A DNA stretch of 64,000 bases from an uncultured Candidatus Melainabacteria bacterium (GCA_934667125.1 CAKULF010000003.1:220888-284887), one strand, 5' to 3'. Positions 8,172 to 17,179 are shown, counted from the first letter of the stretch. A program made the numbers and translations. Notes: generated by a model from the sequence alone, not told the origin.

Positions 8172-8200
8172 AAAAGAACAATTTATCAAGAGAAAGATTT

Positions 8201-8230
8201 AAAACGACTAATTTTTTTAGTCGTTTTTTG
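8201..8230 (+). terminator. Intrinsic terminator
   Basis: Arms 8201-8211 and 8217-8227 (AAAACGACTAA / TTAGTCGTTTT) pair perfectly with a five-T loop and end in a T-run. It closes the single-gene unit at 7857-8171. Confidence 0.85.
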
Positions 8231-8393
8231 TTATGATTAATTATGTATTAACTTTTGTTACATTTTTACTAAAATTTTGATTTTTAATTTTATTTTTAAA
8301 TTATAATTAGGATGTTTAAGAATAGATTTACTTAAAGGATAAATTAAAAATTATTCGTATTGCCGAAAAATTAAATACAAAGTGTTGAAAGTA

Positions 8394-8422
8394 ATTAATA
8401 ACGCTGGTTTTGGCGTATTAAT
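8394..8422 (+). other. Leader stem-loop just before the ribosome site of the AAA-like gene
   Basis: ATTAATAACGC at 8394-8404 pairs with GCGTATTAAT at 8413-8422, leaving one bulged A and an eight-base loop. There is no T-run, so it is not a terminator. It lies three bases before the AGAAAGGTG ribosome site of the GTG start at 8439 and could affect translation or be a repressor site. Confidence 0.35.
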
Positions 8423-8438
8423 CAGAAAGGTGTTGTAA

Positions 8439-9986
8439 GTGAAAGTTAATCCGATAAATTTTGTAAACAGAAGAACTGTATCAAATAAAGCAAATAAAAT
8501 AAATAAAGCAAATTTGAATTTAGGTTTTGTTTCAAATCCTGTTAAATTAAACTCTCCATTAGCTGATAGCGTTCATTTTAGTTCTCGTTATACGCCTGCA
8601 CCTGGTCAATCTCCATTTTTTCCTGAAGAGTATATGATATATGAACCGGATGAAGAAGAAAAAAAACCAAAACCAACAACTGATTGGACTGATGATTTAG
8701 AAAAAAGATTTCAACGCAGAAGAGAAATTGATCCGTATAGATGGGCTATGGAATATGAACCGATTGAAAGATATAAATATTATCAATATTTATTTAATAT
8801 GATTGATTATAAACCCTCATTTTTCAAGGCTACGGATTTACAGAAAAAATTAGACCTTGGCAATAATTTTGTAATAGAACTTATGCAAGCATATACATAT
8901 ATACGTGCAGCAGAACAATGCGGAAGAGTGCCGTATACGGATACAAAATTATCAAAAGAAACAAGAGAAGAATATATTAAAAATCTTGCAATGCAAGAGC
9001 AATATGATTTTTTAAATAAACGTATTACAGATCCTGATGGTAGTTTTGCGGATAAAATTGCAGGTTATGATGCGCAAGTTTCAAGAATTAAGAATGGCTT
9101 TATAAGATATGTTGACCTTGAAAGATATAATAGAAGTGTTTATTTTAAAATGTGTACTTGCCGTGACAGATATAGTCGTGACGAATTAAAAGAAGCATTT
9201 TCTAATGTAAAAAATGTTCCTATTCCGTCAAGCATTTTGATATATGGACCTAATAATGTTGGAAAAGATTCTTTTGTCGGTGCTATGGCAAATGAAACCG
9301 GTGCAAAAGTTGTCAGATATTCGCCTTTAAGCGGTCAGACAATAGACGATTTTCTTGAAAATGATGTTTATAAGTCAGCATATGATTCATATTACAAAGG
9401 ACACAGAACAATACATGTTATAGATGAACCTGAAAGATATTTCTACTTATCAGATGATCCTAAAGTTAAAGAAAGAGTTGAAAAATTAAAAAGGTATTTA
9501 AAGGCTTGCTCTCATGCAAGTTTCTATACCGATGATGACTATTATGTGGGACATGCTTTAACATTTGTATTTACAACCGAAAATCCTTCTAAATTAAAAG
9601 GCATAGGCTTAATTGAAGATGAAGAAAAAATGCCTATAATTATTTCGCTTCCGCCTGCTGAAAAAGCAAATCTTGAAGAAGTTATTAAATTTAATTTGAA
9701 AAGAATTACGCCAAATGATGGCAGATTTTTATTGGAAGATTATGATTATTCTAAGATTCTTAAAAAACTTTCTCCATCAGAAAGAGGCGCATATAGCAAC
9801 GAAAAAATCAAGTGTATATTTGATGAAGTTGTGGATGATTATATCGCAAGACGCAATGTGCCGTTTAGAGTTTGCCTCGAAGAAGGTATTATAAATGAAA
9901 AATGCAAATCAGTAAGACACAGAGATATTTCGCCAAGCGATATAGCAAAATATCAAAGAAATCTTGAAGAAGTTGGAGAACGTTAA
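8439..9986 (+). CDS. AAA-like P-loop ATPase with unusual Walker A, unknown role
   Basis: The 515-aa protein starts at GTG with AAAGGTG six bases upstream. The first 60 residues (MKVNPINFVNRR, low complexity) lead into an acidic charged region. The middle holds an ATPase-like core: ILIYGPNNVGKDSF (about residues 266-279) as Walker A, HVIDEPERYF (about 326-335) as Walker B, and VFTTENPSKL (about 377-386) as sensor 1. The Walker A ends GK-Asp instead of GK-Ser/Thr, so magnesium coordination is altered. A helical lid-like region follows. No signal peptide or membrane helix. The stop overlaps the start of the next gene (TAATG). I do not recognise the family; it is probably lineage-specific. Confidence 0.65.
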   Translation: MKVNPINFVNRRTVSNKANKINKANLNLGFVSNPVKLNSPLADSVHFSSRYTPAPGQSPFFPEEYMIYEPDEEEKKPKPTTDWTDDLEKRFQRRREIDPYRWAMEYEPIERYKYYQYLFNMIDYKPSFFKATDLQKKLDLGNNFVIELMQAYTYIRAAEQCGRVPYTDTKLSKETREEYIKNLAMQEQYDFLNKRITDPDGSFADKIAGYDAQVSRIKNGFIRYVDLERYNRSVYFKMCTCRDRYSRDELKEAFSNVKNVPIPSSILIYGPNNVGKDSFVGAMANETGAKVVRYSPLSGQTIDDFLENDVYKSAYDSYYKGHRTIHVIDEPERYFYLSDDPKVKERVEKLKRYLKACSHASFYTDDDYYVGHALTFVFTTENPSKLKGIGLIEDEEKMPIIISLPPAEKANLEEVIKFNLKRITPNDGRFLLEDYDYSKILKKLSPSERGAYSNEKIKCIFDEVVDDYIARRNVPFRVCLEEGIINEKCKSVRHRDISPSDIAKYQRNLEEVGER

Positions 9987-10279
9987 TGCGCTTGAGTAGT
10001 ATTTCAAAATTTAATACTGCAAATAGCTATGCTTTTTATAAGAAAAACCAATCTATAAAGCAAAACAATGGTTTATCTTTTAAAAAAGCTTATAAAGACA
10101 CTTCCATACCCAAAAAGCCGAGTCTTTTTATAAGATTTAAGAATTGGCTTTCAAAAGAGCTTGTGTGGAAAGATTCTCTTGAATACGATTTAAAGGTTGA
10201 ACAAGAAAAATTCGATTCTGAAATAAAAAGAGCAAAAGCAAAGCAAGATTCCGATATTGAGGAATTTGAGGAACAATAG
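9986..10279 (+). CDS. Small basic helical protein (97 aa), coupled to the AAA-like gene
   Basis: Starts at the ATG that overlaps the stop of the AAA-like gene by one base. The N-terminus MRLSSISKFN resembles that of the upstream protein (MKVNPINFVN) and of the protein at 31.7 kb. A low-complexity Ser/Asn/Lys region reaches about residue 40 with the motif LSFKKAYKD, followed by an aromatic-basic segment (SLFIRFKNWLSKELVW) and an acidic coiled-coil end. No known domain. Coupling implies it works with the ATPase. Confidence 0.55.
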   Translation: MRLSSISKFNTANSYAFYKKNQSIKQNNGLSFKKAYKDTSIPKKPSLFIRFKNWLSKELVWKDSLEYDLKVEQEKFDSEIKRAKAKQDSDIEEFEEQ

Positions 10280-10291
10280 AAAAAGGTAGTA

Positions 10292-10708
10292 ATGATAACA
10301 TTTAATGAATTTACAAATTTAGCAAAAACCAATTCCAAACAAACCTCTTCGGTATTATCTCCCCCGTTAAATTTGAATTCTTCATCATTGCAACAACCTT
10401 TAAAAACAGATACCTTTGAAAAACAACAAGACACTAAAGAAATTGATACGATTAAGGATAGAAAGAAAAAAATCTTAAAACGCTTTATAATTGAAGCAGG
10501 AGTTGTTGCGCTTGCGCTTTTAGCTATAAAAAATGGCAAAAAAATTTTTAATGCACTAAAAAACGTTGTTGAAAATTATAAAACTGATAAAATTATTAGT
10601 GAAATAGAAATTATCCCAGCACCCGATAAATCATCTTCAAATCCGCCTATTAGAAGAGCTTTAACTTATCCGGCCATAATTGATGTTGAGGGATATAGTA
10701 TTAATTAA
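10292..10708 (+). CDS. Small single-pass membrane protein (138 aa), unknown role
   Basis: ATG at 10292 with AAAGGTAG six bases upstream, twelve bases after the preceding stop. Residues 1-55 are polar (Ser/Thr/Gln-rich), then a basic patch DRKKKILKRF, a single hydrophobic helix at about residues 69-82 (AGVVALALLAI), and a cytoplasmic or external tail of about 50 residues with a Pro-rich part. It is the third gene of the 8439-10708 unit. No family is recognised; it could anchor the ATPase to the membrane. Confidence 0.55.
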   Translation: MITFNEFTNLAKTNSKQTSSVLSPPLNLNSSSLQQPLKTDTFEKQQDTKEIDTIKDRKKKILKRFIIEAGVVALALLAIKNGKKIFNALKNVVENYKTDKIISEIEIIPAPDKSSSNPPIRRALTYPAIIDVEGYSIN

Positions 10709-10754
10709 AGTTAATTTTAGTAAAACATAGTCTAAAATGTGGTAATATAAATAT

Positions 10755-12206
10755 ATGAACAAAGAATACAGACAAGAATTTTCTATTAAACAAATTCCAA
10801 CGGATGATACGGTATTACTTGAAAACACGCTAAATGCAATGGCTTTGGCCGGTTGGGAATTATATTCAATTTATGAAGCAGAGCAAAATTCAAAAATAGT
10901 TTATAATTGCATTTTTGTGCATGAAGTCGAAAATACTCAAGCTGATGATAATGATGAGATTGTTAATTTTCGTTCAAAAGTTGAAAAAATGCTATATTCA
11001 AAGGAAGAACCATACGAACTTTGTTTGGGACTTCAAAAGAAAATTAGAGATAAAAAAGATAAAATTGAAAGAGTTAAAAAATTCTTAGAAAGCTCTAAAG
11101 ATGAAGAACGTGAGCTTTTAAACGATGAAATAAGTAAAGATATTGATGAATTAAATTCTCTTAAAAAAGATTTAAAAGAAGTCTTAGCGCCATCAAAAAT
11201 GTCTAAATTTTTAGGCGAAGAAAAGCTTTCAATCAATCTTTCAAGCGAAAATTATTGTCTTTGTGACCCGTCTTATGAAAAAAATCTTCTATCTCAAACA
11301 ATTCGGGTAAGACAAGAATTAACAAAAGAATTAGGCTACATCATTCCAAGAATACAATTTATAGAAAACACATCATTGGATGAATACGAATTTTCAATAA
11401 ATATCCATGGGATTAATGTAATTAATGCTAAAGCATATCCTAATTATTTGGCATTTTTTGAAGATGAATTATCAATCGAAAAAGCTCCAAAAAATTCATA
11501 TCGAACAAAAGACCCTTTAACAAAAAGAAAATTAATTTGGATTGAAAAAAGCGAGTGCGAAAACTTTTGGGTTGAAGGGATTGAAGCAACTGAGTATATT
11601 GCAAATTATTTAAGCTATTATTCAATTGTCCACGTTGAAGAAATATTTGATTATAACGATTTAAACCGCTATGTTGAATATGTTTCTAACGTTAATTCGC
11701 TTTTGACAGATAGTATTTTGGGTGAATACATCAGTATTTCAGAGCTAAAATATCTTTTAACTCAACTAATCAGAGAAAAAGTCAGCGTTAAAGATATAGT
11801 TTATATTTTTGAAAAATTGAATGATTTTTCGGATGATCCTAATAAGGCAGATTTATTGGAAAAAGTCAGAATGGCTTTATCTCGCCAAATAGCCGCTTCT
11901 GTTGCTAATTCTGATAAAGAAATTTTTGCTTATGAATTAGACGAAGATACTTTGGATTTGTTGGAACGCCAAACAAATACGGAAGAAAACAGTATAAAAA
12001 TTGATTTATCTAAATTTACTAAATTTAAAAAGATTTTAAAAGAAATGCGCCAAAATATCATAGAACAAAGCGCTATAATCGTTGCGCCGCAACAATACAG
12101 GCATATTATCTTTATTTTAGTTTCACAATTATTTATTGATATTCCCGTTATTTGTTATGAAGAAATTCCAATGGAATATAAATTAAATATATTAGGCAAA
12201 ATCTAG
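10755..12206 (+). CDS. Soluble protein with FlhA cytoplasmic-domain homology (FHIPEP-C), fused to a DUF4177-like head
   Basis: Residues about 180-483 line up with the cytoplasmic domain of the flagellar export gate FlhA: LTKELGYIIPRIQFIENTSL (FlhA: QDMGFLPPVVHIRDNMDL), INIHGINVINAKAYP, the IWIEKSECENF segment, LTQLIREKVSVKDIVYIFE (FlhA: LQNLLAEKVPIRDMRTILE), VRMALSRQIA and a closing IIVAPQQYRHIIF/IPVICYEEIP. The eight membrane helices of FlhA are missing. Residues 1-55 resemble the small DUF4177 fold (NAMALAGWELYSIY), and about 93-150 are coiled coil. The protein is therefore a stand-alone export-gate-like domain that could bind export chaperones. Start ATG 10755 has no clear ribosome site. 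The true flhA is not in this window. Confidence 0.8.
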   Translation: MNKEYRQEFSIKQIPTDDTVLLENTLNAMALAGWELYSIYEAEQNSKIVYNCIFVHEVENTQADDNDEIVNFRSKVEKMLYSKEEPYELCLGLQKKIRDKKDKIERVKKFLESSKDEERELLNDEISKDIDELNSLKKDLKEVLAPSKMSKFLGEEKLSINLSSENYCLCDPSYEKNLLSQTIRVRQELTKELGYIIPRIQFIENTSLDEYEFSINIHGINVINAKAYPNYLAFFEDELSIEKAPKNSYRTKDPLTKRKLIWIEKSECENFWVEGIEATEYIANYLSYYSIVHVEEIFDYNDLNRYVEYVSNVNSLLTDSILGEYISISELKYLLTQLIREKVSVKDIVYIFEKLNDFSDDPNKADLLEKVRMALSRQIAASVANSDKEIFAYELDEDTLDLLERQTNTEENSIKIDLSKFTKFKKILKEMRQNIIEQSAIIVAPQQYRHIIFILVSQLFIDIPVICYEEIPMEYKLNILGKI

Positions 12207-12207
12207 T

Positions 12208-13515
12208 TTAAAAGTTCTTTTCAAGCTCTTCAAGGCTAACACCTTTTGTTTCAGGCACAACATAGTGTACAAAAAACATTGTTAGCACGATTATCACTGC
12301 AAAAATCAAGAATGACAAACTTATTCCGATTTTTTCTAACATAACAGGAAATGCCGCTGTTACAACGAAATTTGTTGCAAAATTGGCTACAACGGCGCTG
12401 CTCATAGCATATCCTCTATATTTCAAAGGGAAAACCTCTGCTGTAAGCAAAAGTGCAATCGGACCCATAGACATTGAAAAAGAAATAATATATAAAGTAA
12501 TAAAAATTATAGCTAAATATTGGGTGTAAAAACTAAAATGAAAAACGCTTGAAAGCCCAATCGTTCCAACCAGCATGCCACTTAAACCAATATATAACAA
12601 TGGTTTTCTTCCGATTTTATCAACAAGGGCAATTGCAACAAAAGTCATCAAAAAGTTTATAACTCCAATAAATATTGTTGAAATTAAAGCAATTGAATCA
12701 CTTTGATTTGAAGTCATTTTAAAAATCGTCGGCGTATAATAAATTATAGCGTTAATCCCTGTTGCAACTTGAAGAGCCATAATTCCAAGCCCAACAACAA
12801 ATGGCTTAATTAATTTTTTTGTTAAAACAAATTTTGTTTTTTCCTTTAAAACGGTTTGAATATCTTTAATTATCTCGTTTATATTTTGGCTGTCATCAAG
12901 CTTGTTTAAAAGTTTTGTTGCTTCATCTATTTTATTTTGTTTAATTAAAAAACGAGGAGTATCTTTTAAAAATAGCATTCCAATGAGCAATATTAAAGCA
13001 GGAAAAACCCCGAAAGAAAGCATTATTCGCCAATTGTTTTCAAGGGTTGAACATAAAAAATTAATAACATATGAAAATAAAATCCCAAAAGTTAAAGAAA
13101 GTTGATAAAAAGAAACGAGCGTTCCTCTTTTTTCTTTTGTTGAAATTTCGCTTATGTATAATGGACCCAAAAAGCTAACTACACCTGTTGCAAGCCCGAT
13201 TATTAATCTTGAAGTTATAAGTTCAATGATGTTTTGACAAAAATAGGATAAAATTGAACCTATAATAAATAGCGAAGCGCAAAAAATAAATGTTTTCTTT
13301 CTTCCGATTTTTTCAACAAGAAAAGAATTCAAAATCGCTCCAATAACTGCCCCAATTGAAACAGCGCTCACTATAAGCCCTGTTGTTGCGGCGGTTGTGT
13401 GAATATCATTATTTATATATAAAAGCGCTCCTGAAATAACTCCTGTGTCATAGCCAGATAACATGCCTGCTATTGAAGCAATAAGAGCTGAAACATATAA
13501 ATAAAAATATCTCAT
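12208..13515 (-). CDS. Sugar porter family MFS transporter
   Basis: The 435-aa protein has twelve predicted membrane helices and the marks of the sugar:proton symporter family (XylE/GalP/AraE type): SGYDTGVISGAL in helix 1, VEKIGRKKTF after helix 2 and VDKIGRKPLLY after helix 8 (repeat of the GRR motif), RLIIGLATG, and the closing VPETKGVSLEELEKNF. It probably imports a hexose or pentose with protons through the inner membrane; the exact sugar cannot be read. RBS AAAGGAAAA precedes the ATG. The stop faces the FlhA-like gene with a one-base gap. No sugar catabolic gene is adjacent. Confidence 0.9.
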   Translation of the reverse strand: MRYFYLYVSALIASIAGMLSGYDTGVISGALLYINNDIHTTAATTGLIVSAVSIGAVIGAILNSFLVEKIGRKKTFIFCASLFIIGSILSYFCQNIIELITSRLIIGLATGVVSFLGPLYISEISTKEKRGTLVSFYQLSLTFGILFSYVINFLCSTLENNWRIMLSFGVFPALILLIGMLFLKDTPRFLIKQNKIDEATKLLNKLDDSQNINEIIKDIQTVLKEKTKFVLTKKLIKPFVVGLGIMALQVATGINAIIYYTPTIFKMTSNQSDSIALISTIFIGVINFLMTFVAIALVDKIGRKPLLYIGLSGMLVGTIGLSSVFHFSFYTQYLAIIFITLYIISFSMSMGPIALLLTAEVFPLKYRGYAMSSAVVANFATNFVVTAAFPVMLEKIGISLSFLIFAVIIVLTMFFVHYVVPETKGVSLEELEKNF

Positions 13516-13625
13516 CTTTTTTTCCTTTTAAAGTCTATATTACAATTATACCCAATTTTTGTTACAAATTCACTTTTTTTTATTTTATGAGATAATATAA
13601 ATGAAGTATGTTTTGGGGAGTTTAA

Positions 13626-13835
13626 ATGTCACATATTAAAATTGATAAAACAAAGTGTAAATCTTGTTATTTGTGCATTGATGCGTGTCCTTTTAAGCTA
13701 ATCAAAATAAGCGAGGAAGTTGGAAAAACAGGCGAAAAAGTTGTGGAATTTTGTGATGAAGAAAAAAAATGTATTGCATGTAAATCTTGCGCCGTTGTTT
13801 GTCCTGATATAGCTATAGTGGGTGTTTATAAATAG
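13626..13835 (+). CDS. 2-oxoacid:ferredoxin oxidoreductase, delta (ferredoxin) subunit
   Basis: A 69-aa ferredoxin with two 4Fe-4S motifs: CKSCYLCIDACP and CIACKSCAVVCP. It is the electron-transfer subunit of the enzyme encoded by the next three genes and passes electrons from the thiamine-bound intermediate to soluble ferredoxin. Start ATG follows GGGGAG by five bases. A GATAAT box with a weak TTCACT box 16 bases before it lies at about 13570-13597. The stop TAG overlaps the GTG start of the alpha gene. Confidence 0.9.
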   Translation: MSHIKIDKTKCKSCYLCIDACPFKLIKISEEVGKTGEKVVEFCDEEKKCIACKSCAVVCPDIAIVGVYK

Positions 13836-14902
13836 TGACAAAAGAATTATTAAAAGGTAATATTGCAATAGCAAAAGGGGCTTTGGCTTGCGGCTGCAGC
13901 TGTTATTTTGGTTATCCGATTACTCCCCAAACAGAAATCGGTGAATATTTAAGCTCTGAAATGCCAAAAAGAGAGCTGGCGTATGTTTGCGCTGAATCTG
14001 AATTAGCTGCTATTAATATGGCGCTCGGCGCTACTGCAACAGGAGCTAAAGCTTTAGTTACAAGTTCATCTTGCGCTGTTGCTTTAATGCAAGAAACAAT
14101 GTCTTATGCTTATTCAGACGAACTTCCGATTGTTTTAGTTAACGTTATGAGAGCAGGCCCTGGGCAAGGATATATTTTCCCATCTCAAGGCGACTATAAT
14201 CAAGCTGTATATGGCGGCGGAAACGGGGATTATAGAACGATTGTTCTTTCACCAAGCGATGTTCAAGAATGCGCCGATATGATTCAAAGAGCATTTTATT
14301 TATCAAGAAAATATAAAACCCCAACAATGCTATTGGTTGATGGCGCTTTGGGTCAATTGGCAGAACCTGCCGAAATTAAAGAAAATTTATATCCTGAAAT
14401 TAGTTCATCTCATTGGGAATTAATCGGTTCAAGATGTGATTGCTCAAGAAATATCCATTCTCTTCAACCTGACCAAAATAAATTAAATCAGCACATTTTA
14501 ACTTTAAGAAATAAATTTGAAGTTATTGAAAGAGATGAAGTTGAATATGAAGAATATAGGATGGAAGATGCGGTTATTGTTTTAACTGCGTTTGGTTCTA
14601 TGGCAAGAAATTTAAAAGGTGTGGTTGATTTTTATCGTGATAACGGTGTAAAAGTCGGCTTATTCAGACCAAAAACCCTATATCCGTTCCCATATCAAAG
14701 ATTAAGAGAAATTTCGCAAAGAGCTGAATTATTTATCGATATTGAAATGAATTTAGGTCAAATGTTGAAAGATGTTATATTGGCAACTTCTCCAAATGCG
14801 CCTGTTTCTTTTATTGGAAAAGCGGTTGGAGATTGGTTGACGTTTGAAGAAATAGAAGAACAAATTACTACTTTATTAAAGGATCAATATGCAAATATAT
14901 AA
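13835..14902 (+). CDS. vorB: 2-oxoacid:ferredoxin oxidoreductase, alpha subunit (VorB/KorA-like)
   Basis: The 355-aa protein has the pyrimidine-binding domain of ferredoxin-dependent oxidoreductases: YFGYPITPQTEI, the CAESELAAINMALGA stretch with the thiamine-activating Glu, and the PSQGDYNQAVYGGGNGDYR segment, followed by a C-terminal domain II. The order delta-alpha-beta-gamma, the short N-terminus without an insert, and the overall match favour the 3-methyl-2-oxobutanoate (branched-chain) VOR subclass over pyruvate; a 2-oxoglutarate enzyme is the alternative. GTG start overlaps the previous stop. The operon continues into fatty-acid genes, which fits acyl-CoA primer supply. Confidence 0.85.
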   Translation: MTKELLKGNIAIAKGALACGCSCYFGYPITPQTEIGEYLSSEMPKRELAYVCAESELAAINMALGATATGAKALVTSSSCAVALMQETMSYAYSDELPIVLVNVMRAGPGQGYIFPSQGDYNQAVYGGGNGDYRTIVLSPSDVQECADMIQRAFYLSRKYKTPTMLLVDGALGQLAEPAEIKENLYPEISSSHWELIGSRCDCSRNIHSLQPDQNKLNQHILTLRNKFEVIERDEVEYEEYRMEDAVIVLTAFGSMARNLKGVVDFYRDNGVKVGLFRPKTLYPFPYQRLREISQRAELFIDIEMNLGQMLKDVILATSPNAPVSFIGKAVGDWLTFEEIEEQITTLLKDQYANI

Positions 14903-15644
14903 AGTTCCAAGCTCTCTAAAAGAAAATATGAGTTTTACTTTTTGCTCCGGTTGCGACCATGGAGTGGCGGTAAAGCTTGTTGCTGAGCTATTAGAAGAAA
15001 TGAATTTAATTGAAAAAACAATCGCTGTTTCTTCTTCAGGATGTTCTGTATTTTTGTATGATTTTTTAGATGTAGATTGTCTTGAAGCTCCGCACGGCAG
15101 GGCTGCTGCTGTTGCAACAGGCATTAGAAGAGCAAGAAATGCCGCTAAAGAGGATAATTTTGTTTTTACTTATCAAGGAGATGGCGACTGTACTTCTATT
15201 GGCTTGGCTGAAACAATGCACGCTGCTTTAAGAGGCGAAAATATAACAATAATTTGCATAAACAACACAAACTATGGTATGACAGGCGGACAGCTTGCTC
15301 CAACAACCGTTTTAGGGCAAAAAACAACAACAAGCCCAACGGGAAGAAACCTTGAATACCACGGTTATCCTATTAAAATGGCAGAACAAATTGCTCTGTG
15401 TGGTGGCACAGCATTTTCAGCAAGGGTTACACTGTATGACGTTAAAAATATATATAACGCTAAAGCAGCGCTTAAAAAAGCTTTTCAATACCAAAGAGAA
15501 AAATTGGGTTTAACTTTTGTTGAAATACTATCTTCTTGCCCAACTAATTGGAAATTATCTCCAAAAGAAGCGCACGAAAAAATTGAAAATGAACTAATCA
15601 AAAGCTATCCTCTTGGAACTTTTAAGGATGTAAAAAATGACTAA
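14889..15644 (+). CDS. 2-oxoacid:ferredoxin oxidoreductase, beta (TPP-binding) subunit
   Basis: The 251-aa protein carries the thiamine diphosphate motif (GDGDCTSIG followed by NNTNYGMTGGQ) and early cysteines FCSGCDHG of the iron-sulfur centre next to the cofactor. With the alpha subunit it decarboxylates a 2-oxoacid and forms acyl-CoA. The gene overlaps the alpha gene by 14 bases and the gamma gene by 8, showing tight co-translation. It ends at the usual length for this subunit (about 250 aa). Confidence 0.9.
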   Translation: MQIYKVPSSLKENMSFTFCSGCDHGVAVKLVAELLEEMNLIEKTIAVSSSGCSVFLYDFLDVDCLEAPHGRAAAVATGIRRARNAAKEDNFVFTYQGDGDCTSIGLAETMHAALRGENITIICINNTNYGMTGGQLAPTTVLGQKTTTSPTGRNLEYHGYPIKMAEQIALCGGTAFSARVTLYDVKNIYNAKAALKKAFQYQREKLGLTFVEILSSCPTNWKLSPKEAHEKIENELIKSYPLGTFKDVKND

Positions 15645-16188
15645 AAAATTTATTATCTGCGGCGCAGGCGGTCAAGGAGTCGTATCAATAGGGATTTTAC
15701 TTGCTAACATTTTTATGATGTGCGATAAATATGTTACTTTTTCTCCTTGCTATGGGGCTGAAATGCGTGGTGGAGCAGTGAATTGCACTGTTAATATGTC
15801 TGATAGTCCGATTTATAGTTTTCAAACAAAATACACAGATTATTTAATTTCATTTAACCAAGCTTCTTATGATAAATTTATCTCTAAAGTGGCGAAAAAC
15901 GGTTTTGTAATAACTAATTCTTCTATGGTTGAGATTGATAACAATAGAAGAGAGGATGTTAAATATATAAGCGTTCCTTTTAGTCAGGACGCTAGTAATA
16001 TGGGAAATATCAAAATGGCAAATTCTATTGCTCTTGGAATATTGATTAAAATTTTAAAGGATATTCCTGTGGAAACTGTTAAACTTGCTTATGAAAAAGT
16101 GGCTAAAAATAAAAAAGATATGATTGCGAAAAATATCGAAGCATTTATGTTTGGATATAACATAATTAAAGAGGGAAAGTATGAATAA
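15637..16188 (+). CDS. 2-oxoacid:ferredoxin oxidoreductase, gamma subunit
   Basis: The 183-aa protein begins with IICGAGGQGVVSIGILLA, the Gly-rich signature of the gamma (COG1014) subunit, and contains YGAEMRGGAVNC, also typical. It completes the four-subunit enzyme of cytosolic acyl-CoA formation. Overlaps the beta gene by 8 bases and fabH by 8 bases, so the fatty-acid gene is read from the same ribosome queue. Confidence 0.9.
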   Translation: MTKKFIICGAGGQGVVSIGILLANIFMMCDKYVTFSPCYGAEMRGGAVNCTVNMSDSPIYSFQTKYTDYLISFNQASYDKFISKVAKNGFVITNSSMVEIDNNRREDVKYISVPFSQDASNMGNIKMANSIALGILIKILKDIPVETVKLAYEKVAKNKKDMIAKNIEAFMFGYNIIKEGKYE

Positions 16189-17179
16189 AACTGGAATAAA
16201 AATAAAAGCAATCGATTTTGCGGTTGCAAAAAATGTTATTTCTAATGATGATTTAACAAAAATTTTAGATACGTCTGATGAATGGATTTCAACAAGAACA
16301 GGTATCAAAGAAAGAAGAGTTGCTTCAAAAGATGAAAATCTTGTAACGCTTGGGGTTGAAGCAAGTGCTAAAGCGCTTAAAAGAGCTGATATGAATGGTG
16401 AAGAAATAGATTTAATTATAGCTGCGGCTTCTGCTCCGGAGGATATTTATCCTTCTGTTGCTTGTTTAATTCAAGCTGAAATTGGGGCAAAAAACGCTGT
16501 ATGCTTTGATTTAAGAGCAGCTTGCTCAGGCTTTATTTATTCTCTTGAAACAGCAAGAGCATTTATTAAATCAGGCTTATATAAAAATGTTTTAATCGTC
16601 GCAACTGATACAACAACTAAATTCACCGATTGGGAAGATAGAGCAACTTGCGTATTATTTGGGGATGGCGCAGGCGCTTGTGTATTATCTGCTGATGAAA
16701 ATGCTGATGATATTGTTGATATTAACTTATTATCAGATGGCACGGTTGGCGATTATATAACTTTAAATGTGTATGGAAAAGAATGCCCATTGGTGGATAA
16801 CGTTGAAAATGAACATAAACCATTCATTCAAATGAAAGGAAAAGATGTTTATAAATATGTGATGACAACAATTCCGCCAAAATTAGATGAGCTTTTAGAA
16901 AAAAATAATTTAACAAGCAATGATATAGATTATTTTATTCCTCATCAATCAAATCAAAGAATGATAGACGCTTTGGCGCAAAGACTTGAATTTACGCCTG
17001 AAAAAGTGATTTCAAATATTGAACACTATGGAAATATGTCTGCTGCTTCAATTCCTGTTGCAATTAGAGAAAGCATTGATGAAGATAAAATCAAACTTCC
17101 TGCGACTATTATGATTAGTGCGTTTGGGGCAGGCATGACAGGTGCAAACGCTATAATTAAACTAGATAAAAACGTATAA
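16181..17179 (+). CDS. fabH: 3-oxoacyl-ACP synthase III (FabH)
   Basis: FabH condenses an acyl-CoA primer with malonyl-ACP to start fatty-acid synthesis. The 332-aa protein has the thiolase-fold triad: nucleophile Cys in RAACSGFIYS (about residue 115), His in IPHQSNQRM (about 255) and Asn in YGNMSAASIP. Length is typical. The eight-base overlap with the oxidoreductase gamma gene suggests that the acyl-CoA made by that enzyme is the primer, which would give branched or odd chains if the substrate is a branched 2-oxoacid. An acetyl-CoA primer cannot be excluded. Confidence 0.95.
   Translation: MNKTGIKIKAIDFAVAKNVISNDDLTKILDTSDEWISTRTGIKERRVASKDENLVTLGVEASAKALKRADMNGEEIDLIIAAASAPEDIYPSVACLIQAEIGAKNAVCFDLRAACSGFIYSLETARAFIKSGLYKNVLIVATDTTTKFTDWEDRATCVLFGDGAGACVLSADENADDIVDINLLSDGTVGDYITLNVYGKECPLVDNVENEHKPFIQMKGKDVYKYVMTTIPPKLDELLEKNNLTSNDIDYFIPHQSNQRMIDALAQRLEFTPEKVISNIEHYGNMSAASIPVAIRESIDEDKIKLPATIMISAFGAGMTGANAIIKLDKNV

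Noticed and set aside
8340..8369. GCCGAAAA at 8362-8369 as a fifth sigma-28 promoter
   Set aside because: The nearest TAAA boxes give 13 or 18 bases of spacing, not 15 or 16, so the fit is poor.
10755..12206. Degraded remnant of a full flhA gene
   Set aside because: The frame has no stop or shift, includes a separate N-terminal domain and coiled coil, and there are no membrane helices nearby in any frame.
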